A stretch of 64,000 nt of DNA from Clitopilus passeckerianus (taxonomy: Eukaryota; Basidiomycota; Agaricomycetes; Agaricales; Entolomataceae), in contig CALYLX010000142.1 in NCBI GenBank assembly GCA_944990035.1, forward strand, positions 744,001 to 808,000, in the 5' to 3' direction. The notes under the pieces are model-generated. The model saw only the letters and a list, made by a program, of their open reading frames with translations. It was not told the DNA's origin and made no database searches. This document shows positions 21,401 through 35,177 of this stretch, piece by piece (position 1 is the first letter of the stretch; the number at the start of each line of letters is the position of its first letter). A program made the translations under genes and the position numbers.

Positions 21401-24400
21401 GTTCAAGCTTTGGGTGATGTCACGGGCCAGCCTGAGCCCTTTGAACAGGTATTGTTCGTCATCGCTCTCGCCATCATTCGTTCCACCCGCTGGGGGGCAA
21501 TGCTTGAGCATGTTTTGGACAGTGACAAGGGAAACGTTGATGAAAATCTCCAGTGAGCCCGGGTTGACAGGAGCGGTGGAATCGAGGGTGGTCATGGGTA
21601 GAAATTCTTGAGAATCGAGCCATTCGCGCGCCGGTACAAAGAGATAGTTGAGATGAGGATACTCATGGTCAAATCTCGACAGTTTTCTGGACACGGAGGC
21701 GAGGTGCTCCACCGATTCAGCGAGCAGATTTCGTTCCCCTATCATACAGCATGTTAGCCTCTAACTAGAGCGACTGAGGTGGAACTGTCATACCTATTGT
21801 CAAAAAGGGCTCAGAGCTGTCGGTAAAGACTCCGACCATAGAAATAACCTGGTCTCTGTAGGTAGTTGTTGACGCTCTCAAAGTCGCCACGTCTGCGATC
21901 AAGGCGGAAGGTACCAGGACTTCGGGCTGCAGAGCATTGTACACCTCCAGGCCCTCTTGAATCTCCCCAAGTATAGTTACCGCTCTGGCTAGAATGTCTT
22001 TGACAGAGAAGACGTGGCCTCTGATAGCTTTGCCATGATAGGAAGAGGCTTGACCCCCGGTCAGAACACATAGACGCTGGGTGGTGCGAACTAGTCGATG
22101 GTAGCCTTCGAGCGACCTTGCTAAACTGTAGTGGCGACATGAAGTTAGAGCATTATCAGTTAAGAAAGGATTTTCGAAAGTACCTGGACCGAAGATCTAA
22201 ACCGTAAGAAAAGACGGATTCGACAAACATCAACCCTCTTTGGAGTTCGCGGGTAGAGAGGTCAGAGTGGTGATCCGACATGGCAGCTCGCAGTTGCGGA
22301 AGCACAGAATGGAGGCGGTACAAGTAGTTTTCACCCTTCGTGTTGTTCAGCATCTCGTCTGATGAGGATGGCATATTGGGTTGGTCCCTGAGCCACAGGT
22401 TGTCTGCATTTTGGCGCAAGACTTCCGGTTTGACACGCGCTGCAAATCCCGCTGCCTTGAGCTCTTTGAGCAAGTCGCTCCAGGCCTTCCTCTTTCGAAC
22501 CAGCAGCGCCTTGAGTTGCTTCCTTCTGGCATCCCCACCTACATCCCCCGAGATTGGTGTTGCCGCAAGATCATCAGCTGTAGCGATAATGTTCACGGCC
22601 AGGTCGTCCGCGAGACTAGCCGTTCTAGATTTGATTGCAGGTTCAATACGTGATAGGATGAGGTCGCCAAATCGAGTAATGGTTCGGGGAAGGTCCTTTG
22701 AAAAGTTCCTTGCTGTCTCAGAAGGGAGGGAATTGGGGAATGTTGCTGGTAACCTTTCCGCCCCTTTGTCGGCAACTGATAGCGGTAAGGGTATCGCGTC
22801 TGAAGCTTCTGCAGAAGGGGAATTGAAGACACTGGAGACGGGCTGTTTGAGAGCCTCGCGGAACATCCTAACAATCTTGTACAATTGGTGATGCGTCTTC
22901 TGGGCACTTGCTTTGAGAGCCTGGACATTTACGTCCTTCCAGCTGGCTAGTTTAATGAAATCACGAATTTCCTTTTCCAACTGGAGTCGTTGTTTGGCAA
23001 GATGGGAAATGACCAGGGGTGAAAAGATTTCGTAGGATCGTCGGGTGAAGGTGAGAATACGTTCAACACGCATGAGCAGCATTCGCTGACCATGGTCGCG
23101 TTTGAATGAGTGCAGTTGTCGAATGTAGAGCTCAAAGCTAGCCAGCAACTGCAGGCGAGCTTGAAACTGTCCTACTGAACTTGTACAAACGTAGTCGTCG
23201 AGTAAAGGCAGCAGGGATTGAAGATACTGTGAGACGGAATCTGGACTGTGATTGTTACCGACCAGGGCATCGATGGGTCCTTTGATAGTAGCATCATAGA
23301 GTCTAAACCACCACGGCGCAACGTCCTTCTCGTAGGCTCGGGCCTGTGAATCTAGGAGACCTTGCCAGCAAGTAAGCTCCAGACGCCGCCAGGTAACGAT
23401 GAGCTGTATTAGCTCGTGTTGGTTGGGCTTAATTGTGTTGACTCGATTGGCGTACATTTCCCAATCTTCGGTTTGCATCAGTAGCTGCTCTAAGGCGGAG
23501 AGGACTTTCGCTACGGGGCTCTGCAAACGGAATTGCAGAATTGCATCGCATTTTTCTCGTAGTTGATGTAGCACCATTTGTTCAGGCCACTCGTCGATGA
23601 TGGAGCTAAGTCGCAATCTAAGGGTGGAAACAATGCCGCAGGCCTTTTGGATTTCGGGAACATTGGGATCTTGGTAGAAATCGTACGAGACGCCAGCTTG
23701 GGACGTGTTTGTTCGAAGGGACTGGACTTTCTTTTGTAGAGTCGAGAACTGGAGGGCGATACTAGCTTGATCCAGGTGGTCAGGTAAGGAGGCGATGGAA
23801 GATGATAAAAGTGCGGGAAGTGCGGAGGTGCGTAATTCGGTGAACCTAGTGATGGAGGTCTCCGGGGTTTCTCGGTCGTGCACTAACTGATGATGATGCG
23901 CGACCAGTGCCTCTGCATCAGCCACAGAAATCTGGGTGGTTGACCCCGAGGGAGATGGATTGCTATCTTCGGTAGTATCGATGGCAAAAACGTCCTCAAA
24001 AGACGGGAAAAGGGCGAGGAACTCCCTTTCCTCTCGTTCTGCATCCCCTTCATCCTCGTAGTCTGTCTTCTTTCGTCGGTACAGGCTACCTGCCGCTGCC
24101 TCCGCCTCGGATTGCTTTGCAAGGTCGATGTGCCAAAGGCGGAGCGCTTGTTCGTACGTGGTCTCTGCTAAAGCAATCCTGGTTTGGCTATCGGAGGAAA
24201 CGCATCTTTCTACGTTGATTGCGGATAGGGTAAGTAGCAGGCGCTTGAACGGCGGTAGACCAATCAGGACCGTTTTCGTGCATAATTCAGAGGCACTTGC
24301 GATAGTCGGGTATGCAACTAGGGCGTTTGTAGTATCAACAATCGTTTTTGTGGCAGAGTCTTTGTGTGCTAATGCAAGATAGGCACCCAAATTCAAGCCC

Positions 24401-27400
24401 AGACGTAGGAAGTTGATGGCGAGTTTGAGTGGGGTGACGAGGTCTTCAAGATCACCATACACGGTGTCTAGGCGGTGCGTGAATCCCGCCATTGATTGTT
24501 GGAATGTTTCCTCATGTGGGATGGATGCAGCCTCTCCGGACGTCAGAGAATCGAGGAGTTCAGATAACTTTATGGTCGAAATAACCTGGTCTCGGAATTG
24601 TGTTGCTTCAGCCCAGAAGGACTGTAGTCGGGAAACGTCCCTGTCAGATGCCTGTTTCGAGTGGGTTGGGGTTAATTTCGTGATAAGGGCTTCGATTTTG
24701 TCATCGAGGTAGTCCGTGCAGCCATTTTCGTCATCCCCCGTTGTGAAGAGTTCGAGTTGAACGTGCAGCTCCTTCTGAAGCAAGAGACTTCCGTTGGCAC
24801 CCCTCCGATACTGCATGGCGAAGCGTTCCACTGCCAATGGATCAATTGGCGCATCTGGTATGAACAGTTCTGCGACCAGTCTACCCAGATGGACCCAGTG
24901 TTTTGCCAGGCTTTCGATGGTCGCCTCTCTTGAGCTATGGTCGACCTTCAAGGGGGCAAGGTGATGTGAGATAACGGCCCCAATGTTGGCTTGACCGGAC
25001 ATTGCAAGAGCTTGCACGGTATCCTGCACCCATTCCGAGAGCTGGCTGTTAGATCCTCTCTCTGTGAAGCAGTCAGACAGCTAGGCTATCTTGAGTTGGA
25101 TGTTACAGCTTTAAAACAAGGCCACATACCATAGCAAGAGAGAAGTCGAGAAGGCTATTCAAGTGTTGGATGCGACTTTTTGGCTGCCTGGCTTGAAGTC
25201 GAACCACCCTAGCCTGCTCAAGAAGATCACGGTAAACATGAGTTGATTGCTGGAGTGTTTTCTCTGTTAAATCGCTGCGAAACTGTGAGCAGAGATAATT
25301 AAGGGCTTTGCTATACGCACCAGATATCCATTGTTGATGCGAGGGTTGTAGGTTGAAGGAGCCTTGAAGGCCCAGAAGTAAACTACAAGTACTCAGATCG
25401 CGAAATGCCGGCAGAAAAACAGAATACTCACGGCCTTGGATGTGACCGTCGTTGTTTTCCAGCTAGCCTCCAGCCAATCAAGCTGTACTCGGGCGAGAGT
25501 AGGCGGTAGACCTTGTTGACCAAGTGAGTTAATAATGTAGCATACAACTGGCTTTGAACCCGGCTTACTATGTCCAGCCTCAATCTCCCAGGCAAGATGC
25601 TGAAGTCGAGCTGTTTTAGACAGAGGTGCTCCCATATGGAGATTCAGGCGAATAATCTCCTTCAGTTCTTCAAGCACGCCTACCTGTAGATGGTTTAGAA
25701 GACTATCGGCAAGCATGAGGCTAACACTTACTTGGGACCTCAAGAGGTTCGGGAATAATCCCAGTTCTGCAACGAGCAAGATAGGATTGGTCTCTCCAGC
25801 TGGTAGGTCCTGCGCGAGGCTCGGTATCATCTGTGTGATCGCAGAGCAGTTAACACCATGTAATAGGCCCCACGGTATGCAAAACTGACGGCATCGAGAT
25901 CTTGCTTGAGTAATGAAAGCTGCGAGGAGTCTTCGGGAGTCACCGGAACGGCGAGGCTACTTAGAGCGAGGTAATCGAGGGCCCGTCGGCGGAAGGCTGC
26001 TTCAAGTGAGATGTACACCTCCATGACGAATCGTAGATGAAATTACCTTCGAGTTCGGAGAAAGGTCGTGGCTTCTGGGATGCGTCGTACTCTCTCGCAA
26101 TGGATGCAGATCTTGGATCAAGGTAAAATCTTGACCAGATGTCGCGAAGGCCGATGCCCTCTTTGAGGTCGACGGCGTCACGAAATGCTTGTAGTTGACT
26201 CCGAAGGCTGCCTGGGATTTTTGAGCCAGGTTCAGCCGCATCATTGAAAAGCTGACAAATGGCTTGAAGCGCCGAGAAATCAAGAGAGTCGTGGTTGACG
26301 ATCCTCCGCAACTCTCGACCATACTCCGAGAAAGTCAAAAGCAGCGGGAAATCCTGTGCATGTGGTTTGAAATTGTTCGGGAAAGACACAGAAAACGACT
26401 TACTACCCCCAGTGCTTGGCCCGTGGACTCGAGAAGGCTCAAGACCTCCCGAAACATCTGTTCTATCTCCAAAAGGAATGACCCCACTACGGCAATGATT
26501 CGTCGAGTTTTGTCGATTCGGATGCCTCGTTCCTTGTTCTGGAGGTTTGAAAATTTCTCCTTGTCTTCTCTGTCTAGAAAGAATGCTGTTGCCAAATCCA
26601 AGGCTTGGAGAAGAGATCGATGCGCTGTTTTGCTTGCAGGTAGGTTGCTTTCAACAATGCACGCCGGGGATGTCAAGTAAAAGTCGAACGGCTATATTCA
26701 TATTCCAGATATACATGCAAATAAAGTATGACATTAACACGAGCACCCTCCATGAAATAGGAAGTTAGCTGACCTGAGCGGGAATAAGTTTTGAAGGTAC
26801 CGACATTGATATTACAGAAGCCTCCCGTAGCTTCGTACGGAGAGACGTCATCCCAGATTCATTCAGGAATGATAGGAATGCCAGAATGCCAAGGGTTTGA
26901 TCGACTTGCAAACTCGATAAAAACCGTATGAAAGGCTGGAGAGAGTCCTGGAACATGGTTCGACCGAGGAAGAAGAAAGGCGCATCGGTGCCAGCATTGG
27001 TGTCTCCAAGTTGCAGAACGATTGCGGGTGCATAGTCCAGAAGAGACGACAGCGCAGAATCTTGGCAGAGCGTCATCCCAGTCGAGGACTTGGGTGATCC
27101 CGATAATTTTCGCGAGTTAACTGCCCGACGTTGAGCTTCAAAACCAATTGCTGCTGTTTTATCATGATAACCGTGAGGCACTGGGGGAAGCTTCCTGGAA
27201 TCCAAGAGAATATAGTTGTCGTCATGTTGGGGCGCTGCCAGAACGGAGATTTCGATACCCCTATTTCGCATTGCTCGAGACAATTCGCCATGCTGGGGAT
27301 CCACTGTCATGAATAGTCGAAAATTCGGGTGAGGCTCAAGGACCTGAATTTGCCCATCCACATAGCCTCGCTCGGAGAGTGTTAGGACTCCGCCTTGCTC

Positions 27401-30400
27401 ACATAGAGAGTTGAGACGATCCAGCACCGAAGGGTTGCAAAGATTGGCGCCGTCCATAAGTAGCCAATATCCAAATCTTATAGCCTGGACTAGTGGCCCG
27501 TCAACCCACTCAAAATGACCTGCAGAGTTAGGCGAGGTTAAGAAAGAGCGAATCTTACCGAGAAGAATTGAAACAGCTGGTAAGGCGGGGCGACCATCTT
27601 CAAGTACGTCCACCGCCATTTTCAAGGCCTGTATCCTTGTCGATGAGGCTTGGCGGGCGTGGCGAAGAACATTGATGGCAGGTTCGGACCTCTGAGTACC
27701 GTTGGTCCGCCGGGAATAATCCTCTAGGATCCACAGTGCCTCTTCTACGAGAGTCAGTCCGCGTCCTTCAACATCAACTTGTTCAAAGCTGCCGAGTAGA
27801 TCCATGGTATCGGTGGCGCTGTTGATCGATAATTCACGAAGGGGATGGCCGGTAAAATAAGCCAACGCCCGGACGACGTCTGTCTTCCCGCTATTCCGAT
27901 GGCCAGTAAGGATGGAGAGCCAGGACTGCGAAAGGCAATAGCCTAGCGATTCCATGACAGGGAGCTGCATCTTCAGGAAGCGCTTGGGTGATGATGCGGG
28001 TACGAAATTCTGACGACAGGTGACATGGTGACCAATATGGAGAATAGATGGAGAAATCGTGAAACGGGGTGCTGGTATGGAAGATGAAGAGACGGAGAAC
28101 ACTTCATCGAAGAGCCTCTGGGCTTGCTTCTGATCCTCAAGATTTCGGAAACGATGAAGATAGACGGTGCGGAGGTGATTGACCGGATGCAGAATCGACT
28201 TTGAAGTGCGAAGTAGGTGACCCCATCGAATGATATCCCGCAGATTGAATTCCCACGGACTGCCTTCTTTAGCGAACCGTCGTTGAATAACAATGGATTC
28301 TTGCAGCCGCATATTGTAGAGGACCATTGCCTTGGCGAAATCTTCCTGAAGCTCCGGGAATACGAGTTGGCATACGAGGAGAAGGTCGTTGGGGGTCAAT
28401 TCCTCGATGTAAACATTGGTGAATCGATTGACGAATGACTTTGGCAATCCTTTACGCCCACCTCCTTGATTTAGAGGGTTCTGTGCGGCGAAGATGCGGA
28501 AGTCTGGATGGCGGCGGAATGTTCGACCGAGCTCGGGGATGTAAACGGTTCCACGATGATCCAATACGGCATTCAGGCCCTCCAATACAGCCTGGGGAGC
28601 CAGGTTCATCTCGTCAAGTAGAACCCAATGCCCATCCTGCAATGCCTTCAGGAACTCGGCGTCCTTCCATGCAAATTCTCCAGGGGTACCGCCTTCAATG
28701 GGCAGATCAGAACCGAAAAGATCGATGAGATCTGTTTGATCTGAAAGGTTGATCCGGTACAGCTCGCGCCCAGCAATATTCGCGATCGCAGTTATTAGAC
28801 TGGTTTTTCCAACTCCCGGACTACCTTCTAGGAGGATTGGCTTGGACACCTGACATGCCCGAATTACACGCATGGCATTGTCTTTTGTGGTCGGCGCCTG
28901 AAGGTTGAAGACATGGTCGAGAACTTTCTTGGAACCCATGGGGATGGAGAAAGAACCAATGCGCAAGGAGTCAGAGGAGGTGGTAGTCGGGCTGAAGGTG
29001 AATGAAGAGTCGTGGTCCACCGGAACTAGCTCTGTTAGCTTTGACAAGGCTTCTTCCTTCACTTGTTGAAGACCTTCCGCCGTATAAGAAGATAGCTGAG
29101 GCAGAGATCCGAGGCCATCAAGGAATGCCATGTGCGCTGCATGATGCTATGCAAAGACGATAAGGACCGAGGTCGTGTATATGGTCCAAATAAACTTACA
29201 AATAGTTCTTCTGCCGGAATTGCTTTAGGATCATCGGGAAAATGAGCAGCATTGGTGAATGAAACCCATGCCTACAAATATTAGCTTAAACTCGACTGAT
29301 GCGACAAAAGTCGAACATACCAGGACGTCACGTAAACTAAATATAGAATGATCGCTGACGCGTAGGCAAAGCCATTCGGTGAAGTCGAGGACCATAGGTG
29401 TGAACCGTTGAAGTTCCGGATAATTCCAAAGACTTCCCACAATGAGTTCAAGATCGTGGCGATCTTCAACACGAGGTACCCAGATTTCCGTGAATCGATT
29501 TCGAAGTGCGGGGGACAGCTCTTTCTTCCCGTAATCACCACCGGGATTCATGGTGGCAATGAGCTTAAAGGATTCTGCTGCTCGAATTGCAGGATGTGAA
29601 AGGTCATCTGCGCCGCCCTTTTCGGCTAGGACAATAGAACGCTCGGGTTCGAGGACGCTATTGAGGCGTTCAAGGACTGAGTCATCTGCGAGAGAGATCT
29701 CGTCGAGGAGGAAGACATCGCCACTTCGCATGGCCTCGACCAAAGGACCATCATGCCACTCGAAGATCGATTTCAATCGGATGACCTTGCTTTGTAGCTC
29801 CAGGATCTTGTCAAGGTGGTCCTGAGGCAGTCGGGCTCGATTTTTCAGCAACCCGTCGATGATATGGGTCAGCTCTTCGATCGACATTGGGACATCGTCC
29901 AGCCCGACGGCTGGTAGAATGGTTCCGGCCTCCTGAAGTAGGTCCGCCTCCCGAGTTGCCCTGTTTCTAACCGGCCGTAATCCACCAATGAGGTCTGCCG
30001 TCTCTGTATTCTGATGGCAATTGAGCCCATGCAGTTTTTGGCCTCGAGCCTCGGCGAAAACCTGGCACACGGATGTTTTGCCTGACCCTGTTTCCCCCAC
30101 AAGTAAGATCGGCTCGTTGAACTTTAAGGCACGTGTAACCAATGTAAAAAGCCTTTGCATGGCAGTCGTCCAAACGAGGTCGGAAATGGAAGGTAAAGGG
30201 CAGCCCAAATAGGCAGCGGCGTCGAGTGAAGGATTGTTGTGGATCTTGTATATCGCCTTCTCATCGATCTTGACATGCATTACGCTCTCGATAACTTCCT
30301 TGACCGCAGTTTTATCATCGTCTCGCCTGGCTCTCTCCGCAATTAACATGTAGCCATTCTCGGCAAGCTCTTGGTAACCAACTGCATCCCTGCCCGCCCA

Positions 30401-33400
30401 TCGGAACAAATCTCGCAGTGTAGCAAAGCCTTGCTTGCTTTCGAAGACTCGGCTCGACTGACGTCTTTTCTGCAGTTCGTGGAAGACTGCTACAATCTTC
30501 TTCCCGTAGGTGGGAGCGATGCGACATCTCTGGCAAAGAATAGTTTCGAGCTCATGTTGGGGCACATCCTCGAAATAAACCTCCAAAAACCGGTTCCGGA
30601 ATGCGCGGGAGAGGACCTTGCGTCCTGCATATAGGCCGGGAGGGTTCTGGGTGGCAAAAAGCATGAAGTGTGGGTGAGGTTTGACGACCTCGTTGGTTTC
30701 GGGGATGACAAGTTCCCGATTGTCGTCCAGGAGCCTATTGAGAGCCTCGAGCACATCTGTAGGTGCCAGGTTCAACTCGTCAAGTACGATCCAATCCCCA
30801 TTCCTCAGAGCCCTAACGAGCAATCCGTCCTTGAACACGAGCTTGCCAGTGACGGTGTCAGAGACGTAAGAGCCGATGTACTCCTGTATATCCGTATGCT
30901 CGTGATTGTTGATGCGAATAAATCGATGTCCTGTCCTTCGGGCCAGGTACTCGACTGAACTCGTCTTTCCTGCCGACGTAGGTCCTTCAATGAGAACAGG
31001 GACTCTCCTCGTTAACACAATCCGCGAAAGATCAATCAGCTTCCTCTCCACGCTGGGCGTCAAGACATATTCTTCCACCGCGTCTTCCTCCCCGTCCTTC
31101 CCTTCGTAAAGTGGGCCCTTCTCCAGGTAGAAAGGACCAAACTTGACAAATTCTTCTCTCCGACGTCCTACAGGCACAGGGGGTTCCTTGGTGAGGAGCG
31201 ATCTAGGGTTTTTGACCCCGTTCAGCAGCCACTTTTGAGCGAGCTTGACTACTTTCTCGGTGCTGTCTCGTTCCCGTTCGAGCACCATTGTGAAAGCCAT
31301 AAGGCAGCCTTCCCATATAGCTCTCCTCAATGGGAAGCCGAATCCACTGCTGCCAAAGCCGACAGTGTCCTGCACGAAGGTTAATGCCCTGGCTAGAGTT
31401 CTCATGCTGAAATGAGGCCTCTTGTTGGAACCACCGTCAGCTAGCTCTCGTTTCCCTTCCAGGCCTTTGACGGCAAGATAGAACTCTGCGACATCCATTA
31501 TGGCGCCCCGGTCGCCAACGGCATATGGTCCAAGGTAGCCTTCGATGATGCTGACAAGAGTTTCCTTATCTGCGTCGGGGGGAGGCACATATATCTCCGT
31601 GAAACGAGACCGGATGGTCGGCGAAAGGTCTTTCTTGCCAACATCCGTGGCGGGATTCATACAGGCAAAGAGGCGGAAATTCGGATGACGAGGAACCGGA
31701 GTCAAGGAGGAGGTTTGCTCTGTGAGGGTAATCGAGGACGTAGGTGACTGGAGTAGAGAGGAGATGCACTCGAGTGTTTCGGGGCTGGAGAGGTTAATCT
31801 CGTCAAGGAGTATCCTAAAGAGTCGGTTAGCAAAGGGTACCTAGTAGAGGCTGAACAAGATGCATCACTTACCAGTCGCCATTTCGCAAAGCCCTGACTA
31901 AAGGACCTTCCACGAAAGCAAATGCAAATTTGCCCTTTCCTTGAATATGCTGCACGTCGAACTCATCGACCCCCCTCACAAACTCTTCCCAATCTTGTTC
32001 TGTGACTTTGTCCTTCCCTTGAACCCCTTCTCCTTCAACCTTTCTCCGCTTCCTCGGGGCTTCTTGAGAATCGGGTTCTTCCCTGGCGGCTCCGTCAGTT
32101 ACTTGAAATATAAGTCAGCTAAAGTAAACTAACCTCTTCTTCTGTCTGTCTCTGCAACGGTCAATTCCTCTCCTTGCACTCTCCCTCCAAAGCCCTGCTA
32201 CCCTTTTCCATCTTCCTAGTCTGACACCATCTTCGACCTCTCCAACAAATTTCTCGTTCTTTCCTTGGCTGAAGCTGACTTTGAATAGTGTTCTCCAACT
32301 TTCTTGAACTTCAGCGGCTCTGACTCGAACATCTACAGGTTTCATCCCTCCGATGAGATCACTTGTCTCCGTTTGATGCGATAGATTCAGAGAAATGAGG
32401 GGGGTAGACAATAGTGAAGCAAGATAGGTGATAACAGAGGTTTTACCGGTACCGGTCTCACCTGTTAGGAGGACGGGTTCGGAGAGAGTGATGGACGTGG
32501 CGAGGCGGGAGAGTAGAGTCAAGGCGGGCTTGTGGAGTGCGAAGGGGCGCTTCTCTGCAACGTAGCTAGAGAGTGATTTCCTCCCGGGATAAGCTGTTAA
32601 GTAGGTTCTGCCAACTCGGACACCTCTGACACGTCCACCTCCGCTGACCGACAGGTCTTTGTCAACATCAAATTCAGGCACTTTGCCGGAAAGAATCCAG
32701 TTGCTTCGTTCATCTCCAAGGCGAAGGTGTTGAGCAACCAGATTGGCTATGGACTTGTAGTATGCTTGCTGTGAGGAAGACGTGGCCGGGGCCGAAAGGG
32801 AGGAACACGAAGGAAGATAGAAAGGGAAGAAAACCTCCCGCGCAGAGAGGTAGATTTCTTCTTGTATGGTGGGATTGGTGAAAGTATTTCCCAAAGGTGA
32901 AGCTGCGGCCTCGAGATCCATGTCGACGTCCATGTCGCCCCTTGTATGCGTTGGACGCGAGGTTGCAGAGGCCGGCAAGACTCTCTCCAGCCTTCTGCAG
33001 AACCTCTCCAGCTCCCGGAGGCCGATTTCGGTGGCATTTGCACCCAAGTTCGGAATTGCTTTGACTTCCTCCCAAAGGCTGACAACGCTCTTTACAACTT
33101 CTCTTCCCAATTTGCTAAACTTCTTGCCAATGATCAACTCAACCTCGTTCCTCTGTGGCCTGCCAACTCGAACCTCGCACCACTTGTTTGAGCCCAAGAA
33201 GGTGGGGTCTTGTATCCTTCCCTCAGCGACTGATCGGGTAGCGAACAACCTGAAGTCGTCATGAGCAACAACTCTGCCTCTTCCGAGTTGATCCAAAGAG
33301 GCTCTCTGGCCAACCCAGCCATCGCCATCTTTACGCATACTCTCGGTGAGGGGTTTGACCACCATTCCGAGGACCTCGCTGCTGGCTTTGTCTACCTCTT

Positions 33401-34830
33401 CAAGTACAACCCAACGGCCTTCTTTCATGGCACGAATGAGGATCCCATCTCGGAATTCGAACTGTCCGGGGGTTCGGGTTGATGAGGTATAGGCACCTAA
33501 GAGGGAACGGGCGTCAAGGGAAGTATCAGACAGGTGGATGGTAATGATAGGATTTGAGGGAGGAGGATTAGAGGCCGAAACAGGATGGATAAGGGAATAC
33601 AGATGCGAAATCAGAAGTGATTTGCCGGAGGAGGGTGGGGAGGTGAGGAGGGTAGGTACCCTCAACGAGAGGTGTAAACCTAACTCCTGCAAGCCGCGAA
33701 CACTGGTCGGGGTCTCGATGAGCGCTGATTCGCCGAGCTTGTGGGCGTTGTTCAAGGGAACACTTCGTAGATGAAGTATGCCATGTATGTCGGCGATATG
33801 AGGGCTGTGGACAAGTCAGCATAGCTCAATGAAAAACAGGACTAAACTTACCTAAGTTCATGCCGAGCCATAGAGCGTCTGGTTTCCCCATCTTGGTACT
33901 TGTAATATAGTTCTTCAGCCGAACTATTCCCAATACTAACCCGTTCCTCTCGTATTCTCTGAACTTCAAGAACAGGCAGAATCCACCCATCAACATCTCT
34001 TTTCCTAACCTCTGGGATGCCATTTTCCGAGGCCACCGCTTTGCCGTAGTCCAAGCGACATTCGGGGCCATAGATTTCGCCCAACACTTCCTTCTCCAGC
34101 GTCTCCCGTTCAGCCTCGCCCATGCCACTCTGATAGGCATAACACCGTATTGCGAGTAGACGTGCGCCATTGTCTACCGTTTCTGTCGGTAACAATCCGT
34201 CTACTGGCGCAGATGCATTCACTGGCACATCGGTATGTCCGTGCCATATGATCCTGGAGAGGGGTGTAAGGTCCCAAAACAACAAGTTGGGTAGCTCGCG
34301 GTTGATATTGAGAATGCGGAAGGTGGATAGCAGGAGGCGGTGAAGTCGTTCGCGAGTGATAAGAGTAGGATGGGTAAGAAGAATATTTAGAGGGCCATGC
34401 TTGAACGTTGGGGATGTTAAAAAGCGGTAGAGGATTCTGTAAACGCAAAACTCAGCGCCAAGAACAAAGCGAGGAGAGGGTGCAAAACCTACGGGTATAG
34501 TTCAATGTGAACTTCAATCAGTACACCAAGTGCTTCCAACTGTTTCTCCCTTTCTTCTCTTCTTGCTTCACTCTCCAATCCATCAACCCATCTTGCGGCC
34601 AAATCTAGAAGTATCGGTCGGTAGAGTCTTGCAATAATAAGAGTATACGCCGGATCTGACAACAAATCCGATAATATGTTGAGCAACGGGGTGCAGCCAG
34701 TGGATAATGAGTACAGTGAGTCCTGCAATTGTTGTTTCAAGAGTGAAGGTGATATGTGTGTCAGAAGTTGGTTGGTTAAACCGGCAAGATTAAGTTCGAG
34801 GGGATCGTATAGGCTCTCTTGAGGCTCCAT
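18445..34830 (-). CDS. MDN1: Midasin, giant dynein-like AAA+ ATPase of 60S ribosome biogenesis
   Basis: Midasin (yeast Rea1/Mdn1) is a nucleolar/nucleoplasmic ATPase that strips Ytm1 and Rsa4 from pre-60S particles. The ATG at 34830 starts EPQESLYDPLELNLAG. Six AAA modules follow, with Walker A motifs in order: SPPSSGKS (about 33630), GETGTGKT (32450), GPTSAGKT (30980), GETGSGKT (30090), GSPGVGKT (28820) and GHRNSGKT (27890). Walker B-like VLLDEMNLAP and VFLDEISLAD motifs are visible. A long helical linker spans about 26700-21800. A strongly acidic D/E-rich region covers about 21150-20100. The C-terminal MIDAS/VWA domain has SIDDSRSMAES (DxSxS) and FIISDG. Total length is around 5,000 residues, matching the family. 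There are roughly a dozen short introns, some in the 25000-26700 region placed only approximately. No disruption was found over 16 kb. Confidence 0.97.
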
Positions 34831-35177
34831 TCTAGGTCCCTCTTTCGATTAGAGATTTTGGTTGTCGTGTAGATTAACTTTGTTGCCGTTGTGGCGAGTG
34901 AGTGAATATGATTATTTGGAGGATGCCAATTGGATTGGGTTCGCAAATAAAATAACTCTTTTCAGGTTTCTGAGTTGGTTGAATCCTGTTGAAAAGCAGT
35001 TCGTCGTTTTAGATGTCGATGGCGGCTTTGAAGACGACCAGAGCGACGATAACGGCGACAAGCTTGAAAGAGATGGCCTCGAAAAAGTTTGAAGAAAATC
35101 GCGAAGAAAGTTCTCACGCCCTCTGATTGGCTCGGATGTCGGTTCCGGTCAAAGAACAGGCTCTTTAGGCAACCACG
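34831..35177. other. Divergent promoter between midasin and an F-box/LRR gene
   Basis: About 350 bp shared by two divergent starts. No TATA box evident; no coding sequence. Confidence 0.5.
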